The notes under the pieces: model-generated | The model's database searches: none | What the model was told of the DNA's origin: nothing | What the model saw: only the letters and a program-made list of their open reading frames with translations | Translations under genes and position numbers: made by a program | NCBI GenBank assembly: GCA_017478025.1 | Contig: JAFVGZ010000005.1 | Coordinates: 1 to 52,018, forward strand | DNA: 52,018 nucleotides | Reading direction: 5' to 3' | Source of the DNA: Prevotella sp. | GTDB taxonomy: Bacteria > Bacteroidota > Bacteroidia > Bacteroidales > Bacteroidaceae | In this document: positions 26,162 through 34,018 of the stretch, one piece after another | How the letters are laid out: every line of letters starts with the position of its first letter | Numbering within the stretch: position 1 is the first letter of the stretch

Positions 26162-29100
26162 TTAATAGTCTCGCTGTATGTCTGCTATCTTGTCCTGCAG
26201 TTTCTTGAATTGCTCCTCATGCAGCACTCGTTTATACTCTATCGGCACTACCTGGATAAACTCCTCCACATAGCGATGCCAGTCATCAAGCATGGTGCGG
26301 GCCAGCTTTGAGCCTGTATATAGGTAGTGTTGCCTTATCAGTTCATGCAGTTCCTTACGATACTGCGTCTCCTCCACCAGGTTGATCTCCACCATATCCA
26401 TGTTGCAGTAGTAGTCAAAATTGTGGTTCTTGTCCCACACGTATGCCACACCGCCGCTCATGCCGGCAGCGAAATTGCGTCCTGTCTCACCCAGCACTAC
26501 CACACGGCCACCTGTCATGTACTCACAGCAATGGTCACCTGCGCCCTCTATCACGGCGATGGCACCTGAGTTTCTGACGCCGAAGCGCTCACCTACCCTG
26601 CCGTTCACGTACAGTTCACCGCTTGTCGCACCATAGAGACCGGTGTTTCCGGCTATGATATTGTCCTCTGCGCTGAAGTTGCTACGCACCGGAGGCAGGA
26701 TGGCAATGCGGCCACCGGAGAGGCCTTTGGCAAAGTAGTCATTGCATTCACCCTCGAGTTTGAAGCTCACGCCACGCATGAGGAACGCTCCGAAGGACTG
26801 TCCGGCAGAACCTTTGAACTTCACCTGCACGGTATCGTCAGCCAATCCCGCACCGCCATAGCGCTTGGCAATAGCTCCTGAGAGCATGGTGCCGGCAGCG
26901 CGGTCGGTATTCTTGATGGTATAGTCGAGGTTCACCTCCGTTCCTTTCTCTATAGCAGGCTGTGCCGCCTTTATCATCTGCATGTCAAGGATGCCGCTGA
27001 AGTCACGCTCCGCATCACATTCATGGCGCAGTACACCCTTCTCTTTATATAACAGACGTGAGAAATCATACTGGGTGAGGGATGAGGGATGAGAGGCAAG
27101 AGTGGGGCTTATCAGCTCCGTGTGTCCTATGATGTCATTCAGGGAGCGGTATCCCATCTGTGCCAGATACTCCCTTACCTCCTCAGCGAGGAAGGTGAAG
27201 TAGTTCACCAAATGATCCACCTTACCGAGGAAATGCTTGCGCAGCTCAGCGTTCTGCGTCGCTACGCCCATAGGACAGGTGTTCTGATTACACTTTCGCA
27301 TCATCACGCATCCTAGTACGATGAGCGCCGTAGTGCCGAAACCGAACTCGTCTGCACCCAGCAAAGCCATCAGTATAATGTCGCGACCGGTCTTCAACTG
27401 TCCGTCAACCTGCAGTCTTACCTGTCCGCGCAGGCCGTTCTTCACAAGCGTCTGCTGAGTCTCAGACAGACCTATCTCAGGCGATATGCCTGCAAAGCGC
27501 ATTGACGAGGCAGGCGAAGCACCCGTTCCGCCCTCGGCACCGCTGATGACGATGAGGTCGGCCTTAGCCTTTGCCACACCCGCAGCGATGGTGCCCACGC
27601 CGCTCTCAGCTACGAGTTTCACGCTGATGGCAGCCGTTGGGTTCACGTTCTTCAGGTCAAAGATGAGCTGCGCCAGATCCTCGATGCTATAGATGTCATG
27701 GTGCGGCGGCGGTGAGATAAGCGAAATACCGGGTATGCTGTGGCGCGTGCGGGCTATGATCTCATTGACCTTAAAGCCCGGCAGCTGTCCTCCCTCACCA
27801 GGTTTAGCACCCTGAGCCACCTTGATTTGCAGTTCTTCAGCGTTGACAAGATATTCTGTCGTAACGCCGAAGCGTCCCGAAGCAATCTGCTTTGTCTTAC
27901 TTGACAGGCTCACGCCATCCACTTCCGCATGGAATCGCGCTGAGTCCTCACCACCTTCACCCGTGTTGCTGCGGGCTCCGAGTTTGTTCATAGCAAGGCA
28001 AAGGGTCTCATGCGCCTCCTTGGACAGCGCTCCGAACGACATAGCGCCCGTAACGAAATGCTTCACTATCTCGCTCACCGGCTCTACCTCATCAATGGGG
28101 ATAGCACGTGTGCCATCACTCTTGCCGCCCTGAGAGGGGCTGGGGGAGATACCCAACAGGTCACGAATGAACAGCGGCTCCGGCTTTTCATCTACCAGCC
28201 GTGAGAACTCCTTGAACTTCTTATAGTCACCCTTGCGGCAAGCCAACTGTAGCGTAGCGATGGTCTCAGGGTTCCAAGCGTGCTTGATGCCGTCCTTACG
28301 CCAATGGAACTGCCCCTGATTTTTGAGCACGCCATCATCGCTCACCCCTCCTTGGGAGGGGCCGGGGGAGGTTTCCCTCACTCTCGCTATGGCATCTGCC
28401 GCAATCTTCTCCAGGCCGATGCCGCCGATGGTGCTCACAGAGGTGCCGAAGTAGCTGCGTAACAGACCCTCGCTCAGGCCGATACTCTCAAATATCTTCG
28501 CCCCGCGATAGCTGCGGATGGTAGAGATACCCATCTTGGCCATTATCTTGAAGAGTCCTTTCTTTACCGCCTTAATGTAGTTTGCCTCTGCCGTTGCATA
28601 GTCCTCCTGTATCTTTCCACGCTTCACGAGGTCGTCCAGAATGGCAAAGACCATATACGGGCACAGCGCGCTGGCGCCATATCCCAGCAGCAATGCGGCG
28701 TGCATAGTCTCGCGTATCTCACCGCTCTCTACTATCAGCGCCGTCTGCACGCGCTTGCCAACGCCTATCAGATAGTGGTGCACAGCCGATACCGCCAGCA
28801 GCGAGGGGATGAAACCTCCCCCAGCCCCTCCAAAGGAGGGAAGTGACTTGCGGACTTCCTCTTCGCGGTCGGTCAGGATGATGTAGTTATAGCCGTCATC
28901 GACAGCCTTTTCCGCATCCTTGCACAGTTTGTCCAATGCAGCCCGCAGGCTCTCACCGCCCTTGGACGGATCGGTGCAGGTGAACGCAATCGGCAGTTTT
29001 ATAGTGTTAAAGCCCTTATACCTGATGTTGCACAGAATATCGAGCTGCGTGTTGTTGAGCACAGGATGTGGCAGGCGCACCATCTTGCAGTTTGTCTCAT

Positions 29101-30817
29101 CGGGGTTCAGAATGCCGTGTCCCACTCTGCCGATATACTCTGTCAGCGACATCACCAGACTCTCGCGGATGGAGTCGATGGCGGGGTTGGTGACCTGAGC
29201 AAACTGCTGACGGAAGTAGTTGAAGAACACCTGAGGCCTTGTTGACAGTACGGCCAATGGTGTGTCGTTGCCCATCGCGGCTGTTGGCTCCTGTCCCGCC
29301 ACAGCCATCGGGATGATGGTGCTGCTGATATCTTCTTCGCCGTAACCGAAGAGGCGCTCTTTCTCCAAGAGGTCTTTTATTCCGTTCTCCACATGGCGAC
29401 CGCTCTTCAGCTTCTCCAGCTCTATGCGGTTTGTCGATAACCACTGGCGGTAAGGGTGCTCCGCTGCCAGCTGCTGCTTTATCTCGCCGTCATAATATAT
29501 CCTGCCCTCCTGGGTGTCTATCAGCAGTATCTTACCAGGTTGCAGGCGGCCCTTCTCTGCCACCTCCGTGGGGTCAAAGTCCATCACGCCTACCTCACTC
29601 GCCACTACCATCGTGTCGTTCTTCGTAATGGTATAGCGGGCTGGGCGCAGGCCGTTACGGTCAAGCATGCCACCCGCAAAGCGACCGTCGCTGAACAGCA
29701 GCGCAGCAGGTCCGTCCCAAGGCTCCATCAGGATGGAGTGATACTCATAGAACGCCTTCAGGTCTTCGCTTATGGGGTTCTTGTCATTGAAGCTCTCCGG
29801 CACAAGTATCGCCATAGCATGAGGCAAAGACATACCAGACATGACAAAGAACTCCAGCACATTGTCCAGAGAAGCCGAGTCGCTCATGCCCTCCTGCACA
29901 ATGGGTGCGATGTCTGTACCCAAGGCTCCAATCGCCTTTGAAGATGGGTCGGGGGAGGTTAGCAGCACGCTCTCCCTCGCCTTCATCCATCCGCGGTTGC
30001 CACGAATGGTGTTGATCTCGCCGTTATGCGCAAGCAGGCGGAAGGGCTGAGCAAGTGCCCATGTGGGGAACGTGTTGGTGCTGAAGCGAGAATGCACCAG
30101 CGCCAGACCGCTCGTGAAGTAAGGGTTAGACAGGTCAAGGAAGTACTCCCTCACCTGCATAGATGACAGCATGCCTTTATATACGATACTCGTGTTGCTC
30201 AGCGAGCAGATATAGAAGTCCTCCAAGCCCTTTCTTCTCTCATCTCCCTGGGAGGCGCTGGGGGAGGTTTGCATCTTCATCTGCTCCACACGCCGCTCTA
30301 TCCTCTTCCTTATTATATACAAGGTTCGCTGCAGCGCTATCTCCCCTTCTTGGGAGTGGCTGGAGGAGGTTGCACCTGTGATGAAGACCTGCTTGACGTC
30401 TGGCTCCGTGCTCAGCGCACGCTCACCCAGGCAGGCGGGGTTCGTGGGAACCGTGCGAAGATGAGACAACTGAAGCCCTTCACGCTCCACCTCCTCTATC
30501 ATCACGCTCAGTATCTCCTGCTGCAGCTTCTCATCCTTAGGCAAGAAGACCAGGCCAGTACCATACAGACCCTTCTCCGGCACAGGAATGCCTTGCAGCA
30601 ATATAAACTCATGCGGTATCTGGAGCATGATACCGGCTCCATCGCCGTCCTTACCTATCTCCGCACCGCGGTGACGCATATTCTCAAGCACCTTCAGCGC
30701 ATCGTCCACCAATTGGTGACTCTTTCCGCCGTGGATATTCACTACCATACCCACGCCGCAAGCATCGTGCTCGTATTCACTCTGATACAGCCCTAGCTGT
30801 TGTTCACACTTTGTCAT
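26162..30817 (-). CDS. gltB: Glutamate synthase large subunit, with several repeat-derived inserts
   Basis: A 1551-residue GOGAT alpha subunit making two glutamates from glutamine and 2-oxoglutarate. The N-terminal nucleophile Cys is in HDACGVGMV (residue 20, after a propeptide). The FMN/2-oxoglutarate domain has GEGGQLPGFKV and SGAEGGTGASP; [3Fe-4S] cysteines are in CVMMRKCNQNTCPMG. A GXGXG beta-helix forms the C terminus. At least six in-frame inserts of the type TSPGPSQGG sit in linkers, near residues 138, 183, 287, 658, 818 and 893; relatives I remember lack them and are about 1510 residues. First gene of the gltB-gltD-pyrG-asnB-purF row. Confidence 0.96.
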   Translation of the reverse strand: MTKCEQQLGLYQSEYEHDACGVGMVVNIHGGKSHQLVDDALKVLENMRHRGAEIGKDGDGAGIMLQIPHEFILLQGIPVPEKGLYGTGLVFLPKDEKLQQEILSVMIEEVEREGLQLSHLRTVPTNPACLGERALSTEPDVKQVFITGATSSSHSQEGEIALQRTLYIIRKRIERRVEQMKMQTSPSASQGDERRKGLEDFYICSLSNTSIVYKGMLSSMQVREYFLDLSNPYFTSGLALVHSRFSTNTFPTWALAQPFRLLAHNGEINTIRGNRGWMKARESVLLTSPDPSSKAIGALGTDIAPIVQEGMSDSASLDNVLEFFVMSGMSLPHAMAILVPESFNDKNPISEDLKAFYEYHSILMEPWDGPAALLFSDGRFAGGMLDRNGLRPARYTITKNDTMVVASEVGVMDFDPTEVAEKGRLQPGKILLIDTQEGRIYYDGEIKQQLAAEHPYRQWLSTNRIELEKLKSGRHVENGIKDLLEKERLFGYGEEDISSTIIPMAVAGQEPTAAMGNDTPLAVLSTRPQVFFNYFRQQFAQVTNPAIDSIRESLVMSLTEYIGRVGHGILNPDETNCKMVRLPHPVLNNTQLDILCNIRYKGFNTIKLPIAFTCTDPSKGGESLRAALDKLCKDAEKAVDDGYNYIILTDREEEVRKSLPSFGGAGGGFIPSLLAVSAVHHYLIGVGKRVQTALIVESGEIRETMHAALLLGYGASALCPYMVFAILDDLVKRGKIQEDYATAEANYIKAVKKGLFKIMAKMGISTIRSYRGAKIFESIGLSEGLLRSYFGTSVSTIGGIGLEKIAADAIARVRETSPGPSQGGVSDDGVLKNQGQFHWRKDGIKHAWNPETIATLQLACRKGDYKKFKEFSRLVDEKPEPLFIRDLLGISPSPSQGGKSDGTRAIPIDEVEPVSEIVKHFVTGAMSFGALSKEAHETLCLAMNKLGARSNTGEGGEDSARFHAEVDGVSLSSKTKQIASGRFGVTTEYLVNAEELQIKVAQGAKPGEGGQLPGFKVNEIIARTRHSIPGISLISPPPHHDIYSIEDLAQLIFDLKNVNPTAAISVKLVAESGVGTIAAGVAKAKADLIVISGAEGGTGASPASSMRFAGISPEIGLSETQQTLVKNGLRGQVRLQVDGQLKTGRDIILMALLGADEFGFGTTALIVLGCVMMRKCNQNTCPMGVATQNAELRKHFLGKVDHLVNYFTFLAEEVREYLAQMGYRSLNDIIGHTELISPTLASHPSSLTQYDFSRLLYKEKGVLRHECDAERDFSGILDMQMIKAAQPAIEKGTEVNLDYTIKNTDRAAGTMLSGAIAKRYGGAGLADDTVQVKFKGSAGQSFGAFLMRGVSFKLEGECNDYFAKGLSGGRIAILPPVRSNFSAEDNIIAGNTGLYGATSGELYVNGRVGERFGVRNSGAIAVIEGAGDHCCEYMTGGRVVVLGETGRNFAAGMSGGVAYVWDKNHNFDYYCNMDMVEINLVEETQYRKELHELIRQHYLYTGSKLARTMLDDWHRYVEEFIQVVPIEYKRVLHEEQFKKLQDKIADIQRDY
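27077..27108 (-). repeat. In-frame insert of a second repeat type in gltB
   Basis: Minus strand reads CTCTTGCCTCTCATCCCTCA then TCCCTCAC, encoding TLASHPSSLTQ. The same CTCTTCCCTCATCCCTCATC words are intergenic at 22938-22970 and 24690-24740, between asnB, pyrG and gltD. Confidence 0.55.
28120..28150 (-). repeat. Palindromic element inside gltB (copy 1)
   Basis: Minus strand: TATCTCCCCCAGCCCCTCTC then AGGGCGGCAAGAG, encoding ISPSPSQGGKS just after IRDLLG. It has the same frame as the other forward copies. Confidence 0.75.
28340..28373 (-). repeat. Palindromic element inside gltB (copy 2)
   Basis: Minus strand: AACCTCCCCCGGCCCCTCCC then AAGGAGGGGTGAGC, encoding TSPGPSQGGVS between RVRE and DDGVLKNQGQ. 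Closest copy to the family consensus. Confidence 0.8.
28813..28847 (+). repeat. Palindromic element inside gltB, inverted (copy 3)
   Basis: Here the plus strand carries AACCTCCCCCAGCCCCTCCA then AAGGAGGGAAGTGAC, so the gene reads its complement as SLPSFGGAGGGF between EEEVRK and IPSLLAVSAVHH. It stays in frame despite the opposite orientation. Confidence 0.8.
29933..29960 (-). repeat. Palindromic element inside gltB, eroded (copy 4)
   Basis: Minus strand: AACCTCCCCCGACCCATCTT then CAAAGGCG, encoding TSPDPSSKA after ESVLL. The second arm is degraded. Confidence 0.65.
30237..30269 (-). repeat. Palindromic element inside gltB (copy 5)
   Basis: Minus strand: AACCTCCCCCAGCGCCTCCC then AGGGAGATGAGAG, encoding TSPSASQGDER between VEQMKMQ and KGLEDFYICS. 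Confidence 0.75.
30337..30371 (-). repeat. Palindromic element inside gltB (copy 6)
   Basis: Minus strand: AACCTCCTCCAGCCACTCCC then AAGAAGGGGAGATAG, encoding TSSSHSQEGEI between VFITGA and ALQRTLYIIRKR. Sixty-seven bases separate it from copy 5. Confidence 0.75.
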
Positions 30818-31072
30818 AATTTCCTTTCTTAAACACTCAATTTGGCTGCAAAATTACCATGTTTTGCGCAATTATGTCACATTTCAGGCATATTTTCTTT
30901 CTTTTACGGAGCCTAAAGTTACAATCTATAACACTATAATACTAATAACAATACATACAGTTACAGGTTTGCACACATTTTCTTTCATTTCGTAATTTAC
31001 CATATAAAACAACGATTTCCCTCTACCTTTTTGCCAGTTTCTATACCTTATTACAATAGTACCCCTTAACCT
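30818..31072 (-). promoter_or_regulatory. Upstream region of the gltB row
   Basis: The minus strand has TAATTTTG (complement of 30849-30856) about 30 bases before the gltB start; a matching -33 TTTG is not at the ideal distance. Further upstream the DNA is AT-rich, without genes or recognisable sites. No sigma-54 or NtrC-like sequence was recognised. Confidence 0.5.
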
Positions 31073-31599
31073 GAAATGTTAAATCAAGTGTTAAAATCGG
31101 GCTTATAATTTTTGCGATTTTCCCCATCAGAAAATGAATTCTAGAAGCGCGAACCTACCTTTCTAATGACGCTGACCTACTTTTCTCGGAGTAAAGTAGG
31201 TCAACTCCGGTGCTAAAGTAGGTCTTTTACCTCCTAATAGTAGGTCTTTTACAAGGTAATAGCAGGTCTTTCATAAGGTAAAAGACCTACTATTACACCA
31301 TAAAATTGTCCGTTTCTGGCAGATAATTATCCGATTTTCAATCGCCAAACCGCCATCCTCCCACCAAACTTCCAACTTCCCATCCCCGCAAAACGAGCTG
31401 CAATCCGTCCAACATCCTTATAATCAGCCCATTCCAAGCATACCGTCATTTCCTCTCCCGAAATCAATCTCAAACGTCAAAAATATCGCAAATTTCGCAT
31501 CGAAGGCAATTTCGTTTTCAAATTTTCAACGAGAGAGGACGAATCCGAAACCCTTCGTTTGCCATTTTAACACTTTTCGGGGTCTGATTTTAACATTTC
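31073..31599. mobile_element. Putative 527-bp element with terminal inverted repeats around the second array
   Basis: The left end has GAAATGTT at 31073 and GTGTTAAAAT at 31088-31097. The right end has the complements, ATTTTAACAC at 31564-31573 and AACATTTC at 31592-31599, in mirror order. It encloses the heptamer array and no ORF of note. CATTTTAACAC is also present to the right of locus 1. Nothing here codes for a transposase, so if mobile it would be non-autonomous. Confidence 0.4.
31152..31290. repeat. 22-bp-period heptamer array, locus 2 (seven sites)
   Basis: Heptamers start at 31152 (AACCTAC), 31174 (GACCTAC), 31196, 31218 and 31240 (GTAGGTC), 31262 (GCAGGTC) and 31284 (GACCTAC): seven sites, each exactly 22 bases after the last. 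The first two and the last are inverted relative to the middle four. Flanks are partly conserved (TTTTAC after, TAATA or TAAA before). Confidence 0.88.
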
Positions 31600-31704
31600 A
31601 TTTGAGGCCGCAAGGCCTATAGGACGCTACCTCACCTTCGGTTCTGCGCCTTGAATGTGGCTTCTGTATGTCAGGTCAGACATAGCTCTTGCCGAGTGTA
31701 CCAA

Positions 31705-31740
31705 CTAAAAAGGGATGTGCCGATTTGACACATCCCCTTT
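31705..31740 (-). terminator. Terminator of the glnN transcript
   Basis: On the minus strand GGGATGTGTC pairs with GGCACATCCC around an AAATC centre, followed by TTTTTAG. It starts a few bases after the glnN stop. Confidence 0.8.
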
Positions 31741-31747
31741 CCCTGGT

Positions 31748-33970
31748 TTATCTGATAAATAACAGTTCTCGATACTTTGGCAGCGGCCAGCAGGCGTTAT
31801 CCACGATGAGCTCAAGCTTATCTATCTGGTAACGGATGCTCTCCAGCTTCGGAGCTACGGTATCGTGATATGCGATAGCCTTCTCGTGCTCGCTCTCAAT
31901 CTTGTTCGCCACCTTGCGCGCGTTGACGAGTTCGTCCACCTGAGTTTCTATAGATGCGCTGCGCTCAGCTATCTCCTCAATGATTTTTATGTTGCGCGCT
32001 GAGAGCTTCTCTACTTTTTCCTTCGGGAATACCTCGCACATGTCGCTCACATTCTGCAGCAGCTGGCTCTGGTAGCGTGTCGCAACCGGAATGATATGGT
32101 TCATCGACAGGTCACCCAGCACGCGTGCCTCAATCTGTATCTTCTTCGTGTAGGTCTCCCACTTCACCTCGTTGCGGGCCTCCAGTTCCTTGCGCGACAT
32201 CACTCCGAGCGATTCAAACATCTGCACGCTGGCCTCATCAAGATAGCGCTCGAAGATCTTCGGGCATGACTTCTCAACGTCCAGCCCGCGTTTTTCAGCC
32301 TCTATCACCCACTCGTCGCTATATCCGTTGCCGTTGAAGCGGATGGGCTTAGACTCCTTGATGTCATCACGCAGGATGTCGATAATGGCGTGGAACGTTG
32401 CTGTGTGCCCTGTACCCTCGGCATACTGTGGGTCATCCTTTATCTCTTCGATGCGCGCGTCAACACGTTTTTTGAAGTTTACGAGCGCTTCAGCCACGGC
32501 TGCATTGAGTGCTATCATTGCCGATGCGCAGTTCGCCTCGCTGCCTACGGCACGGAACTCGAAGCGGTTTCCGGTGAAAGCGAATGGGCTTGTGCGGTTA
32601 CGGTCAGTCTGGTCAATGAGAAGTTCAGGTATCTCAGGGATGTCCATCTTCAGTCCTTGCTTGCCTGCGATAGACAGCTGATCGGGATCAGCGTTCTCTA
32701 TGTGGTCCAACAGGTTGCTCACCTGCGTGCCGAGGAATGAGCTGACAATTGCCGGAGGAGCCTCGTTGGCGCCCAGACGGTGGGCGTTCGTCGCACTCAT
32801 TATTGATGCCTTCAGCAGTCCGTTGTGCTTATAGACGCCCATCAGGGTCTCGACGATGAACACGGCGAAGCGCAGATTCTCTTCCGGTGTCTTGCCCGGA
32901 GCATGGAGCAGTACGCCCGTGTCGGTGCTCAGCGACCAGTTGTTATGCTTTCCGCTGCCGTTGATTCCGGCGAAAGGCTTCTCATGGAGCAGTACGCGGA
33001 AGCCATGTTTGCGTGCCACTTTCTTCATCAGCGACATCAGCAGCATGTTGTGATCCACCGCCAGGTTGGTCTCTTCGAAGATTGGAGCCAGCTCAAACTG
33101 GTTCGGCGCCACCTCGTTGTGACGCGTCTTGCATGGAATGCCAAGCTCCAAAGCCTGTATCTCCAGGTCTTTCATGAATGCCTGTACCCTGTCAGGGATT
33201 GTGCCGAAGTAGTGATCGTCCATCTGCTGGTTCTTGGCAGAGTCGTGTCCCATGAGCGTGCGACCTGTCAAAAGCAAGTCTGGGCGCGCTGAATACAGGC
33301 CCTCGTCAACGAGGAAATACTCCTGTTCCCATCCCAGATTGCTCGTAACCTTCTTTACCTCTGGGTCAAAATAGCGGCACACGTCAGTTGCTGCCACATT
33401 GACGGCATGCAATGCGCGGAGCAATGGTGCCTTATAATCCAATGCCTCACCGCTATATGAGATAAAGACGGTAGGGATGCAGAGCGTGTCGTCGATGATG
33501 AATACAGGCGATGTAGGGTCCCAGGCGGAGTATCCGCGAGCCTCAAACGTTGAGCGAATACCGCCGGAGGGGAACGATGAAGCGTCAGGCTCCTGCTGAA
33601 CAAGCAGCTTGCCGCTGAACTCTTCTACCATTCCGCCTTTGCCGTCATGCTCTATGAATGAGTCATGCTTCTCGGCCGTACCCTCTGTCAGGGGCTGGAA
33701 CCAGTGGGTGTAGTGCGTCACTCCCTGCTCCGTTGCCCACTGCTTCATGCCGGCAGCAACAGCATCAGCCACCTTGCGGTCAAGACGAGCACCGTTCTCC
33801 ATAACGTCAATCATCTTCTCATATACGTCCTTAGGAAGGTACTTGTACATCTTCTCGCGATTGAACACTTTCTTGGCGAAGTAATCGCATGGTCTTTCTG
33901 ATGGTCTCTCTACCTCGAGAGGCTTCTTTTTGAATGCCTCTCCTACAACCTGAAATCTTAAGTTCTCCAT
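31748..33970 (-). CDS. glnN: Glutamine synthetase type III
   Basis: A 740-residue GSIII (ammonium + glutamate + ATP to glutamine), about 1.5 times the length of GSI. Recognised by FQVVGEAFKKKPLEVERP at the start, GGMVEEFSGKLLVQQEPDAS, the metal and ATP site NEVAPNQFELAPIFEETN near residue 285, and KPFAGINGSGKHNNWS near 330. The type III C-terminal extension ends in WPLPKYRELLF. It follows dapL by 48 bases on the same strand, facing the PII-amtB row beyond dapF. Confidence 0.97.
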   Translation of the reverse strand: MENLRFQVVGEAFKKKPLEVERPSERPCDYFAKKVFNREKMYKYLPKDVYEKMIDVMENGARLDRKVADAVAAGMKQWATEQGVTHYTHWFQPLTEGTAEKHDSFIEHDGKGGMVEEFSGKLLVQQEPDASSFPSGGIRSTFEARGYSAWDPTSPVFIIDDTLCIPTVFISYSGEALDYKAPLLRALHAVNVAATDVCRYFDPEVKKVTSNLGWEQEYFLVDEGLYSARPDLLLTGRTLMGHDSAKNQQMDDHYFGTIPDRVQAFMKDLEIQALELGIPCKTRHNEVAPNQFELAPIFEETNLAVDHNMLLMSLMKKVARKHGFRVLLHEKPFAGINGSGKHNNWSLSTDTGVLLHAPGKTPEENLRFAVFIVETLMGVYKHNGLLKASIMSATNAHRLGANEAPPAIVSSFLGTQVSNLLDHIENADPDQLSIAGKQGLKMDIPEIPELLIDQTDRNRTSPFAFTGNRFEFRAVGSEANCASAMIALNAAVAEALVNFKKRVDARIEEIKDDPQYAEGTGHTATFHAIIDILRDDIKESKPIRFNGNGYSDEWVIEAEKRGLDVEKSCPKIFERYLDEASVQMFESLGVMSRKELEARNEVKWETYTKKIQIEARVLGDLSMNHIIPVATRYQSQLLQNVSDMCEVFPKEKVEKLSARNIKIIEEIAERSASIETQVDELVNARKVANKIESEHEKAIAYHDTVAPKLESIRYQIDKLELIVDNACWPLPKYRELLFIR

Positions 33971-34018
33971 AATCTCTTTGCTTTTGTGTTTGTACTGTCG
34001 TTTGTGTTTATTGTGTTG

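Noticed and set aside
26162-30817. Intein or frameshift as the cause of the odd segments in gltB
   Set aside because: Segments are about ten residues, lack splicing motifs, and the frame is open throughout.
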